NCBI GenBank assembly: GCA_959602645.1
Contig: CAUGTZ010000012.1
Location: forward strand, 10,715-74,714
Origin: an uncultured Collinsella sp.
GTDB lineage: Bacteria > Actinomycetota > Coriobacteriia > Coriobacteriales > Coriobacteriaceae
DNA: 64,000 nucleotides
Direction of reading: 5' to 3'
Part shown: one piece after another, positions 9,380 through 17,768 of the stretch
How the letters are laid out: each line of letters begins with the position of its first letter
Numbering within the stretch: the stretch's first letter is position 1
Notes under the pieces: model-generated
Told to the model about the DNA's origin: nothing
What the model saw: only the letters and a program-made list of their open reading frames with translations
Databases searched by the model: none
Made by a program: the position numbers and the translations under genes

Positions 9380-10096
9380 ATGAATGTAGAAACTGCTCAG
9401 CGGCTCGCCGACCTTCGCCGCAGCAAGGGCTTTAGCCAAGAAGGATTGGCGCGAAAGCTGGGACTGTCGCGCCAGGCGGTCAGTAAATGGGAGCGCGCGG
9501 AGAGCTCGCCTGATACCGAGAACCTGATCTCGCTTGCCAAGCTCTATGGTGTGAGTCTGGACGAGCTACTCAATCCGAGCGACGAGATCGAGGACGATAT
9601 CGAGTTTGAGAACGAGGACCGTGCTCGCCAGCGCGAGGCCGAGGCGGCCGAGCGCGCCCGTACCCACGAGGCGGCAGCGCGCGCTACCGAGGCGGCAACA
9701 CAGGCGAGTGATGCTGCGGCCAAGGCGGCGCAAGCTGCAAGTTGGAGCGCACAGGCGGCTAACGCCGCGACGGCGCAAGCGACGAGCGCTGGCGCGGTCA
9801 ATCCGACTCCAGTGAAAGGTCCGTTCCAGTCGTTTCCGTATTGGGCCGTGTGCTGGCTGCTGTTCTTTTTACTGATGTTCCTGTTTGGTGGTGCCCCCTT
9901 TGCCGCACTGATCTTCTTTACGATCCCCATCTATCACTGGGTGGCGCGTGCGCTCGACGGCGATTGGGCGCGCGGGAATATTCAGGTTGGTCCGGCGCCG
10001 GTGGCATCCAGGGCTCAGGATGATTCCCCTGCGGTTGATACCGACGTGGCTACCGCGACCCCCGTTGATCCGAGCGCCAAAGAAGGTGATGAATAA
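9380..10096 (+). CDS. Xre-family regulator with alanine-rich linker and membrane anchor
   Basis: A 238-residue protein. Residues 1-65 form a Cro/C1-type helix-turn-helix (SQEGLARKLGLSRQAVSKWE). Residues 75-150 are very Ala/Glu/Arg-rich and likely a helical stalk. Residues 155-195 hold two hydrophobic segments, so this is probably a membrane-tethered regulator. GGAGG lies just upstream of ATG 9380. The stop overlaps the start of the next gene (TAATG), so the DUF4097 protein is translationally coupled. It resembles regulators that sense the envelope through an adjacent membrane partner; the signal is unknown. Confidence 0.85.
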   Translation: MNVETAQRLADLRRSKGFSQEGLARKLGLSRQAVSKWERAESSPDTENLISLAKLYGVSLDELLNPSDEIEDDIEFENEDRARQREAEAAERARTHEAAARATEAATQASDAAAKAAQAASWSAQAANAATAQATSAGAVNPTPVKGPFQSFPYWAVCWLLFFLLMFLFGGAPFAALIFFTIPIYHWVARALDGDWARGNIQVGPAPVASRAQDDSPAVDTDVATATPVDPSAKEGDE

Positions 10097-10992
10097 TGAA
10101 ACTCTCGCATGAATCGAAGGTGCGTCTGGGCGTTGGCATCGGAGCGTTTGTGCTTATTGTTGGGCTTGTCTTTGGCGCTTCGCGGACATGGATTCATTTT
10201 GATGGTCCGTGGGATCTCGGCACTATTGCATCCGGCTTGTCCGGTAGGGACGATGCGGTTGACGCCGATGTTTTGAACGATGGCGGTAAGTATTCCGCTC
10301 AGCCTCAGCAGCTTTCGAGCACGACTTTTGATGCCGATGAGTTCCGCTACCTCGATTTCGATATCAATGCGGCTTCGGTGGACGTCAAGGTTGTTGATGG
10401 CAACAAGGCTCGCGTTATCGAGCGGGGGCGCGTTGCCGAGGGTATGGATGCCTCCAAGGCCGCGACGCAAAACATCGCATCCGTCGAGGACTCGACGCTC
10501 AAGGTTTCCCAGTTTGGAAGTGACGACGGTAAGGCAATCGATCGCTCAGTTACGGTCGAGCTGCCGCGCCGTGTTGCCGAACATCTGAAGGGAGTCAACG
10601 CGCACGTGGGCTCGGGCGATCTGCAGATTGCCGGTGTCATCTGTGATGGTTTCGACCTTTTCCTGGGTGCGGGAGATGTAGAGTTTACGGGCAGCGTGAC
10701 TGATGCGCTCAGCGCTGAGGTCGGTTCGGGCGATGTGACGTTCGAGCTTTACCAGGCCCCCGCGAAGTCGATGGACGTGAGTGTGGGCTCGGGCGATGTG
10801 GAGATGACGGTTCCGAACTCGACGGGCTTTAAGGCGAGCCTCACCTTGGGCAGCGGCGACTTCGAGAGCGATTTCCTTCCGCTTGACTACGACGGCGAGA
10901 CCATTTTGAATCTTGAATTCGATAACGGCGATAAGTCTGCTACGTATCGTTTTGAGGTCGGTTCGGGCGACATGTCGTTTGATCCGGAGTGA
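10096..10992 (+). CDS. DUF4097-type beta-repeat membrane protein
   Basis: A 298-residue protein with one N-terminal membrane segment (about residues 10-30) and an extracytoplasmic domain. The domain repeats a GSGD motif (VGSGDLQ, GAGDVEF, VGSGDVTF, VGSGDVEM, LGSGDFE, VGSGDMSF) at roughly 18-25 residue spacing, as in DUF4097 beta-helical domains. It is translationally coupled to the membrane-bound Xre regulator and probably works with it. Biochemical role is unknown in the family; an envelope-stress or surface-sensing role is inference. Confidence 0.82.
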   Translation: MKLSHESKVRLGVGIGAFVLIVGLVFGASRTWIHFDGPWDLGTIASGLSGRDDAVDADVLNDGGKYSAQPQQLSSTTFDADEFRYLDFDINAASVDVKVVDGNKARVIERGRVAEGMDASKAATQNIASVEDSTLKVSQFGSDDGKAIDRSVTVELPRRVAEHLKGVNAHVGSGDLQIAGVICDGFDLFLGAGDVEFTGSVTDALSAEVGSGDVTFELYQAPAKSMDVSVGSGDVEMTVPNSTGFKASLTLGSGDFESDFLPLDYDGETILNLEFDNGDKSATYRFEVGSGDMSFDPE

Positions 10993-11038
10993 CATGCGGT
11001 TTTCGGAGATCGGTGCATATAGGCATGCTCTTTGATGG

Positions 11039-11073
11039 AGGCGCCGGGGCCGTGACGGGCTCCGGCGCCTTTG
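11039..11073 (+). terminator. terminator after the Xre/DUF4097 operon
   Basis: GGCGCCGG (11040-11047) pairs with CCGGCGCC (11062-11069) and is followed by TTTGCCTTT. It separates the DUF4097 gene from elp3. Confidence 0.6.
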
Positions 11074-11089
11074 CCTTTACAATGGGGGC

Positions 11090-12997
11090 ATGGAACAGAT
11101 TATTTTGAACATACTCGAGGCTCTGCGTCGCGGTGAGACCGTGGACGACAAGGCGCTCGTCAAGTTGATACATGCCGAGGCGCGCCGCGAGGGTGCCGAC
11201 AAACGCGATTTGGCCAAGCGCCGTCTGCTGCCGTTCTACCAGCGGGTGAAGCGTGAGGAGCCGGCTCGTTGGGCTGGGTGGAATGTCGATGCCGAGCTGG
11301 AACGTCGACTGCTGCAGGTGCTGCGTATGAAGCCGCGCCGAACGGCCTCGGGCGTGGCGACCATTACCGTCATTACCAAGCCGTGGCCCTGTTCGGGCGA
11401 TTGCCTGTTTTGCCCCAACGACCTGCGCATGCCCAAGAGCTATCTGCACGCCGAGCCGGCATGCGCCCGTGCGGAGCAAAACTGCTTCGACCCGTATTTG
11501 CAGGTGAGCGCTCGTTTGACCGCGCTTTCGCAGATGGGGCATGCGACCGATAAGATCGAGCTCATTGTGCTCGGTGGTACCTGGAGCGACTATCCGCAGG
11601 GGTATCAGGCATGGTTTATGTCGGAGCTCTTCCGTGCGCTCAATGAAGACGCCGTGGCGGGCGTGGCGGCTAACCCCATGCTGGCACGTCCGGGCATCAG
11701 CCGTGCCGAGGCGGGGCGCCTGCTCGATGACGCTCCCGCCGATGCCCTGCCGCCGGTGGTGGCGGAGCGTCGCGAGCGCTATAGGGCTGCCGGTATTGCG
11801 ACCGATGAGGCCGAGCTTGCCGCCGGCGTTGCCGGCGTGCAAGGGCGTGTGGATGCTGCCGAGGGTGGCTATAACCGCGCGGTGCGTCGTCTGTACGGCC
11901 CCGGCACGCCTTGGGGCGCAGTCGCCGAGTGGCAGACGGCAACGATGGAGGAGCTTGAGCAACAGCAGCGCATCAACGAGACGGCGAAGCATCGCGTGGT
12001 GGGACTCGTTATCGAGACGCGCCCCGATGCCGTAACGCCGCAGGCGCTTACGCTTATCCGCCGCCTGGGCTGCACCAAGATTCAGATGGGTATCCAGAGC
12101 CTCGACCAGCACCTGCTCGATATCAACGAGCGCCGTATTACGGTGGCACAGATCGAGCGAGCGTTTTCGCTTGCGCGCCTGTTTGGCTTTAAGATTCACG
12201 CGCACTTTATGCTCAACTTGCTGGGCGCCACGCCCGAGGGTGACAAGCGCGACTACGAGCGCTTTATGACCGAGGGCGCCTTTATGCCCGACGAGGTCAA
12301 GGTCTACCCGTGTGCGCTCATCGAGGGTTCGCGCCTGGTGGGCTGTTACGAGCGTGGCGAGTGGCGCCCCTATACCGAGGAAGAGCTGCTCGACGTACTG
12401 GCCGATGACATCGTGGTGACGCCGGCGTTCTGCCGCATCAGCCGCATGATTCGCGACTTTAGCTCCAACGACATTATGGTGGGCAACAAGAAGCCCAACC
12501 TGCGTCAGCTCGTTGAGAACCGCCTGGCTGCTCGGGGTGACGGTGCGACGGTGCGTGAGATTCGCTATCGCGAGATCAGCACGGCGGGTGCCGACCTGAA
12601 CGAGTTGGCCCTTGACGAAGAAGTGACGTACGAGACGCCGGTGACGCACGAGCGCTTTTTGCAGTGGGTGACGCCGCAGGGCAAGATTGCGGGCTTTTTG
12701 CGGCTGTCGCTGCCCGATCGCGCATTTGTTGCCGCGCATGCGGACGAGTTGCCGACGACGCCGGACGAGGCGATGATTCGCGAGGTACACGTGTATGGCA
12801 TGGCGGCGCGCGTGGGGGATCAAGGCCAGGCAGCCCAGCACCATGGATTGGGGCGTTTGCTCGTAGAGCGTGCGTGCGAGATTGCCCGGGATGCGGGTTA
12901 TGCACGCATCAACGTGATCAGTGCGATCGGCACGCGTGAGTACTATCGCCATTTGGGTTTTTACGACCATGGACTCTATCTGCAAAAGGAGCTCTAG
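11090..12997 (+). CDS. elp3: tRNA U34 carboxymethyl-type radical SAM/GNAT enzyme Elp3
   Basis: Homologue of the catalytic Elongator subunit, which adds carboxymethyl-type groups to uridine 34 of tRNA from acetyl-CoA and SAM. The radical SAM cluster cysteines are Cys101, Cys105 and Cys108 (CSGDCLFC). The core runs to about residue 470. A GNAT acetyltransferase domain ends the protein (HGLGRLLVERACEIARDAGY). Length (635 residues) fits stand-alone bacterial Elp3. The stop directly abuts the ATG of the next gene. Bacteria usually use MnmE/MnmG at this position, so the substrate set here is worth testing. Confidence 0.92.
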   Translation: MEQIILNILEALRRGETVDDKALVKLIHAEARREGADKRDLAKRRLLPFYQRVKREEPARWAGWNVDAELERRLLQVLRMKPRRTASGVATITVITKPWPCSGDCLFCPNDLRMPKSYLHAEPACARAEQNCFDPYLQVSARLTALSQMGHATDKIELIVLGGTWSDYPQGYQAWFMSELFRALNEDAVAGVAANPMLARPGISRAEAGRLLDDAPADALPPVVAERRERYRAAGIATDEAELAAGVAGVQGRVDAAEGGYNRAVRRLYGPGTPWGAVAEWQTATMEELEQQQRINETAKHRVVGLVIETRPDAVTPQALTLIRRLGCTKIQMGIQSLDQHLLDINERRITVAQIERAFSLARLFGFKIHAHFMLNLLGATPEGDKRDYERFMTEGAFMPDEVKVYPCALIEGSRLVGCYERGEWRPYTEEELLDVLADDIVVTPAFCRISRMIRDFSSNDIMVGNKKPNLRQLVENRLAARGDGATVREIRYREISTAGADLNELALDEEVTYETPVTHERFLQWVTPQGKIAGFLRLSLPDRAFVAAHADELPTTPDEAMIREVHVYGMAARVGDQGQAAQHHGLGRLLVERACEIARDAGYARINVISAIGTREYYRHLGFYDHGLYLQKEL

Positions 12998-13876
12998 ATG
13001 AACAAGCCGAGTGTTTCTGCCGGCGTCGTTGCCGGCGTTGCTCTGGGAGCCGCGGCGCTTGGTGCGGCCGCCGTCGCTGTTCGCGCCGCCTGCCTGCAGG
13101 TCGCGAGGACCCGCAATGGGTTGGCGCGTGTGAAGCGCGTGCACGATGAGAGCGGTGAGGAAGTCCGCGTGTTGGTGCAAGGCAGCGTCTACCAAAGCGC
13201 GACCTACGTTGGCGAGCGTTGGGCAGAGCCCGTCTTTGCGTACTATCGTGCGTTTGACGATGTGTTTGAGGCCGAGGATGCCATGCGCGATGCTTATGGT
13301 CATGGCATCGACCGCATGCTTATGCTGGGCGGCGGAGGGTTTGCCTATCCCAAGTTCGCGCTGATGTCGCACGAGAGTTTGCGCATGGACGTCATTGAGT
13401 ACGACGCCGAGATTACACGTCTGGCGCGTCGTTGGTTCTACCTAGACGAGCTGGAGCACGCGGTGGGCGATCGCCTGCGGGTGATTACCGCTGAGGCTCG
13501 CTCGTATCTGGGCGTGACGAGTGTGGGGCATCGTCGCTACGATGCGGTCGTGAGCGATTGCTTTGGCGGTGCCGAGCCCGTGCGCGAGCTGGCGACGATT
13601 GAGGCGCTGCGTTTGGTGCGGGGCAGCCTGAACCCCGGCGGTATCTATGCGGCCAATATCGTGAGTGCGAACGAGGGGAGCGATGTGACGTTCCTGCGCG
13701 GTTGCGTTGCCACGGCGCTCGAGGTGTTTGCGCATGCCTGGGTGGTTCCCTGCGGCGACGCGGAATTTGGCGGCGAGGAGAACTACCTGCTCATCGCCAG
13801 CGACGGCGACTATGTCTTCGCCGAAGCCGTGCCTTTTAACGCCGACTTCCTCGGCACCGTCCTTCACGACAAGTAA
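12998..13876 (+). CDS. membrane-anchored spermidine-synthase-like protein
   Basis: A 292-residue protein with a Rossmann fold like aminopropyltransferases. LMLGGGGFAYPK is the nucleotide-binding loop, DVIEYDAEITRLARRWF follows, and YDAVVSDCFGG lies at the catalytic region. An N-terminal hydrophobic segment (about residues 5-30) suggests a membrane anchor, which is unusual for soluble SpeE. It starts at the base after elp3 ends, so expression is coupled. No speD-like gene is in view. It could instead be a methyltransferase of the same fold; polyamine synthesis is unproven. Confidence 0.72.
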   Translation: MNKPSVSAGVVAGVALGAAALGAAAVAVRAACLQVARTRNGLARVKRVHDESGEEVRVLVQGSVYQSATYVGERWAEPVFAYYRAFDDVFEAEDAMRDAYGHGIDRMLMLGGGGFAYPKFALMSHESLRMDVIEYDAEITRLARRWFYLDELEHAVGDRLRVITAEARSYLGVTSVGHRRYDAVVSDCFGGAEPVRELATIEALRLVRGSLNPGGIYAANIVSANEGSDVTFLRGCVATALEVFAHAWVVPCGDAEFGGEENYLLIASDGDYVFAEAVPFNADFLGTVLHDK

Positions 13877-13902
13877 GTCTCCCCGTACCAAAAAGACTGG
13901 TT

Positions 13903-16347
13903 TTATGTGTGGTCGAACCAGCCGAGAACGCGCTGCTTCATGCCTTCGATGTCGAGCACGCCTTCGGCAAAGCCCTTACGCACGAGCTCTTCGGGAACGA
14001 ACTCATCGTAACGATCAAAGTAAGGCACTTCGCCGGGATAGACGAGCTCGATGGGATCGAAGTCCTTCTCGGCCTCGGCGGCGAGCACCTCAAAGAACGT
14101 CTCCTCGTCGGCCTTCATCTTAAACTGCATAAAGTACGGGCGTGACGGGTCAAGTCCGCGAAGGCCCAGTTCCGCGGCACACTTAATTTTGAGCATGCGC
14201 TCGAGCGCCAAAAAGGCGTAGCTGCCCAGCCAGGGGAAAAGTGCCCAGGTATCGCCGCCCAGGTTGATGAGCGGCTTAGTTCCCGCACCCGAAATATCGG
14301 CCGTATGACGAGCCTGCGCCAAGCGGGCTCTCGCGTTGCCCATAAGGTACGGATATGTCGCGTGCTCGTTGAGCGCCTTGCGCATGCGCTCGAGTACGTG
14401 TGTATTGATGTCACCGGGGCAGTCGCCAAAGTAGGCCGGCACCCGGCCCTTGACCTGCGTGGCAAAGACGGTATGACGCTTCCAGTCCACTTCCTCGACA
14501 ATCCAGCAGTGTCCGGCGATGGCGATGCGCTCACCGGGCGGTGGCGGATTGACGATCGTGCCCAACTCGGCCGACTCGCTGCGAACGGTGAACTCTTCGT
14601 TTTCCTGGAATACGGCGTAGAACTTAAAGTTGTTAATGATGCGCTCGCCCGCGAGACCCACGATGAGCCCGCCACCCTCGGTGACTTGGATATGGTCGAT
14701 GGTAATGAGGTGACGCAGCAACACGCGATAGTCATCGGCCGAGATGCGATGGAAATAGCTGAGTGTGAGCACGCGCTGGGCAAGCTCTGCCGGCGTGAGT
14801 TCGCCGGTGCTGGCAAGCGTCGACATAGTCTGGTGATAGAGCAGACTGTAGGGGAGTCGATCGAGCTCGGGCGGCTCGACCCACTTTTCCTCGCGATAGA
14901 GTTGTACGAGTGCGATGCCCTGGAGGAGCTTCCAGGGAATGGTCTCGGGCATCATCGTGCGCGGCTCGGGTTCTTCCTCGCGCATGACGAACCACATCTC
15001 GGGCGGAAGATCGCGGCGTCCCGTGCGGCCCATACGCTGCAAAAAGGAGCTGACGGTAAACGGCGCATCGATCTGGAACGCGCGCTCCAGACGGCCGATA
15101 TCGATGCCGAGTTCCAGCGTAGAGGTGGTGACGGTTGTCTGTGCCTGCTCCTCATCGCGCATGAGTTCCTCGGCCGTCTCGCGCAGCGATGCCGAAAGAT
15201 TGCCATGGTGGATGAGGAAACGGTCGGGCTCGTGCCGGCTCTCGCAGTAGCTGCGCAGCATGGAGCACACGGCCTCTGCCTCCTCGCGCGAGTTGGCAAA
15301 GACCAGGCATTTGCGGCCGCGCGTATGCTCAAAGATATAACCCATGCCGGGGTCGGCGTTGTCGGGCGCCGTGTCGGTGGGGTTGAGAAGCGCCTGCTCG
15401 GTCGCACGTGGGATGTCGACTTCGCCCTCGGGGGCCGAGGAAGTGCGACGGTCTTTGGGAGCGGCCTTGCCCCGCGCCTGCTCACGACGTTGACGGTGTT
15501 CTTCCTGTGTAAGCTGTCCGCTGTGGCACATGTCTTGTCCGGATGCGGGCAGCGCCGCGGGCGCCGCCGTCTCAATACGCTCGCAAGCAAGCACCTCGGC
15601 TTCTTGTGGACCTGTGCCTACGAATCCTCGCTGCTGAGCCTGGGGGCCCGAGTTGTAGAAGTGCTCCATGGAGATGCGCCACACGCGGCGCGGTTCCTCA
15701 AAGCGGGGGATGATGCAACCGCGTCCCGTTCCCTGTGAGAGAAAGGCGCCCGTGCGCTCGGGGTCGCCGATGGTGGCAGAAAGGCCAATGCGGCGAGGCT
15801 GCACGCCGGCCATGCGCGAGAGTCGCTCGATAAGACAGAGCGTCTGACCGCCGCGGTCGCCGCGCATGAGCGAATGAACCTCGTCGATAACCACATAGCG
15901 CAGGTCGCAAAACATGCGCGGGATTGCCATGTGCTTATGGATCAGGAGCGCCTCGAGCGATTCGGGCGTAATCTGTAGGATACCGCTCGGCTTTTTGATG
16001 AGTTTGGCCTTGTGTGATTGTGAGACATCGCCATGCCAGTGCCAGACGGGGATATCGGCTTCTTCGCACAGGTCGTTGAGGCGGACGAATTGGTCGTTGA
16101 TGAGCGCCTTGAGGGGGCCAATGTAGAGGGCGCCCACGCTTGCGGGCGGGTTCTCCCAAAACTCGGTCAGGATGGGAAAGAAGGCTGCCTCGGTTTTGCC
16201 GGAAGCCGTTGACGCCGTCAGGAGCACATTGTCCTGTGTGTTGAAGATGGCATCTGCCGCCGCAACCTGGATAGAGCGCAAGCTCTCCCAATCGTGGGAG
16301 TAGATGAAGCCTTGGATAAACGGGGCGTAGCGGTCAAAGGCGTTCAC
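13903..16347 (-). CDS. Lhr/BrxHI-like DEAD/DEAH helicase
   Basis: Superfamily 2 helicase of 814 residues. Motifs: TASTASGKTEA (Walker A), VIDEVHSLM (DEVH box), GLSATIGD (motif III) and QRMGRTGRRD (motif VI). The helicase core covers residues 1-480 with a variable linker at 270-340; the C-terminal third resembles the Lhr-associated region. The start is the GTG at 16347 with AAAGGAGGC upstream. It is the last gene of the operon with the BrxD-like ATPase and the TerB-N protein, after an intergenic palindrome. BrxHI of type 2 BREX is the nearest named relative; a role in anti-phage defence or DNA processing is inferred. Confidence 0.85.
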   Translation of the reverse strand: MNAFDRYAPFIQGFIYSHDWESLRSIQVAAADAIFNTQDNVLLTASTASGKTEAAFFPILTEFWENPPASVGALYIGPLKALINDQFVRLNDLCEEADIPVWHWHGDVSQSHKAKLIKKPSGILQITPESLEALLIHKHMAIPRMFCDLRYVVIDEVHSLMRGDRGGQTLCLIERLSRMAGVQPRRIGLSATIGDPERTGAFLSQGTGRGCIIPRFEEPRRVWRISMEHFYNSGPQAQQRGFVGTGPQEAEVLACERIETAAPAALPASGQDMCHSGQLTQEEHRQRREQARGKAAPKDRRTSSAPEGEVDIPRATEQALLNPTDTAPDNADPGMGYIFEHTRGRKCLVFANSREEAEAVCSMLRSYCESRHEPDRFLIHHGNLSASLRETAEELMRDEEQAQTTVTTSTLELGIDIGRLERAFQIDAPFTVSSFLQRMGRTGRRDLPPEMWFVMREEEPEPRTMMPETIPWKLLQGIALVQLYREEKWVEPPELDRLPYSLLYHQTMSTLASTGELTPAELAQRVLTLSYFHRISADDYRVLLRHLITIDHIQVTEGGGLIVGLAGERIINNFKFYAVFQENEEFTVRSESAELGTIVNPPPPGERIAIAGHCWIVEEVDWKRHTVFATQVKGRVPAYFGDCPGDINTHVLERMRKALNEHATYPYLMGNARARLAQARHTADISGAGTKPLINLGGDTWALFPWLGSYAFLALERMLKIKCAAELGLRGLDPSRPYFMQFKMKADEETFFEVLAAEAEKDFDPIELVYPGEVPYFDRYDEFVPEELVRKGFAEGVLDIEGMKQRVLGWFDHT

Positions 16348-16428
16348 GGGGCCTCCTTTCAACAACGAATTTCTCAACGCGGCTGGCAACGGCTTGCTGC
16401 ATTACTGCTTCAACGTTTGCCCAGATAA

Positions 16429-16465
16429 AACCTGCCAAAATAAACCTGTCCCTTTTTGGTAGGTT
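16429..16465. repeat. palindrome with GGGAC core between ATPase and helicase
   Basis: AACCTGCCAAAA and TTTTGGTAGGTT are 12-base inverted arms with one mismatch, around a 13-base loop containing GTCCC. It overlaps the ATPase stop codon. It could attenuate transcription into the helicase gene and belongs to the arm-GGGAC-arm family. Confidence 0.55.
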
Positions 16466-17768
16466 AGATGGTGAACTCGGCGAAGTTGCGGTCGCCGCCT
16501 GCGGTGCCGGTGTCGCCTGTTGCGGCTGCCGGCGCCAGCGCGTCGCCGCCGACGCTTTGCAGCAGCTCGGCCACGTTGGCGTCGGGGTTTTGGCATAGGA
16601 TGTCGAGCAACTCGATAAAGTCACGAATGACCTCGCGCGGCGTCAGGTGCGTGTCGGCTCCCACACGACCGAACTCAATCTTGAGGAAGTCAACCAAGTC
16701 GTTTTCGGTCAGCGTGGGCGTCCAGCCAAAGTAGCCGGCGTGAATTTGCATGAGTTTTTCGATCAGCACCAGCAACTCCTCGTAGGTGAGTGGTTGCAGG
16801 CGGATGATGGGCGCAAGCATGTCCTTAAGGTCCTCGCGCGCAAAGCGGCCCTGGGCGAGTCGGCTGCGTAGGGCCTCGTAGGAAAACACACCGCGGCGGC
16901 GGTCCTCGATGGAGGTCGGCGTGCCACCCATGATCATGCCCAGGTACTGCGCCTTGCCCTGAAGTGTGTCGTTGTACATGGTCAGGATCTTCTCGTAGTT
17001 GTACTGGCGCGTGATGGCGTTGGGAATCTTATACAGATTCACGAGCTCGTCGATGAGCACCAGCATGCCCTTGTAGCCGCTGCAAACCAAAAAACGCGCG
17101 ATGAGTTTGACGTAGTCGTACCAGTCATCGTCGCTGATGATGGTTGAGGACCCCAGTTCGGCGCGAGCCTCGCTCTTGGTGCGGTATTCGCCGCGGATCC
17201 ATTTGGTCACGCGGCTCATGGCCTCTTCGTCGCCCTCGGATACGGCCGTGCGATAGCGGCGAAGCATGCGGGTGAAGTCGAAGCCGTGGACCATCTCCTC
17301 GAGCGGGGTCAGTTGGGCATTGACGACCGACTCGTCGACGTTGGCACACGAGGCGACCCAGCGATCCAGAATAAGGTTGAGCGCACCGCCCTCGGGGCGC
17401 GTCTTGGTCGATATATTGCGGATGAGCTCGCGGTAGGTGGCAAGGCCCTGCCCCTGACCGCCCTGCAGGCGTCGCTCGGGCGACAAGTCGGCATCGGCGA
17501 CGACGAATCCCTCGCCCATGGCGTGCGTGCGGATGGTCTGGAGCAAAAAGCTCTTACCGGCGCCGTAGCGACCGACTAAAAAGCGGAAGCTCGCGCCGCC
17601 ATCGGCGATGAGACTTAAATCGGTGAGCAGGGCGCGGATCTCGACCTCGCGCCCTACGGTGATGTAAGGAAGGCCGATGCGCGGGACCACGCCGCCCTTG
17701 AGCGAGTTGAGAATGACGGCAGCGACGCGCTTGGGCACGCGGGGTGCTGCGGATGCGGTATCACTCAT
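16464..17768 (-). CDS. BrxD-like ATPase (DUF2791 P-loop family)
   Basis: A 434-residue P-loop ATPase of the family that includes BrxD of type 2 BREX. Walker A is GRYGAGKS (residues 66-73) and Walker B is LVLIDE (236-241). The C-terminus is a helical region with an Ala/Gly tail. ATG 17768 overlaps the end of the TerB-N gene by 8 bases, indicating translational coupling. The protein probably forms a complex with the downstream helicase. No PglX, PglZ or BrxC-type gene is nearby, so this is not a canonical BREX locus. Confidence 0.85.
   Translation of the reverse strand: MSDTASAAPRVPKRVAAVILNSLKGGVVPRIGLPYITVGREVEIRALLTDLSLIADGGASFRFLVGRYGAGKSFLLQTIRTHAMGEGFVVADADLSPERRLQGGQGQGLATYRELIRNISTKTRPEGGALNLILDRWVASCANVDESVVNAQLTPLEEMVHGFDFTRMLRRYRTAVSEGDEEAMSRVTKWIRGEYRTKSEARAELGSSTIISDDDWYDYVKLIARFLVCSGYKGMLVLIDELVNLYKIPNAITRQYNYEKILTMYNDTLQGKAQYLGMIMGGTPTSIEDRRRGVFSYEALRSRLAQGRFAREDLKDMLAPIIRLQPLTYEELLVLIEKLMQIHAGYFGWTPTLTENDLVDFLKIEFGRVGADTHLTPREVIRDFIELLDILCQNPDANVAELLQSVGGDALAPAAATGDTGTAGGDRNFAEFTI

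Noticed and set aside
10940..13372. 810-codon antisense frame across elp3
   Set aside because: His/Arg-rich composition and no motif; elp3 is clearly real on the other strand.
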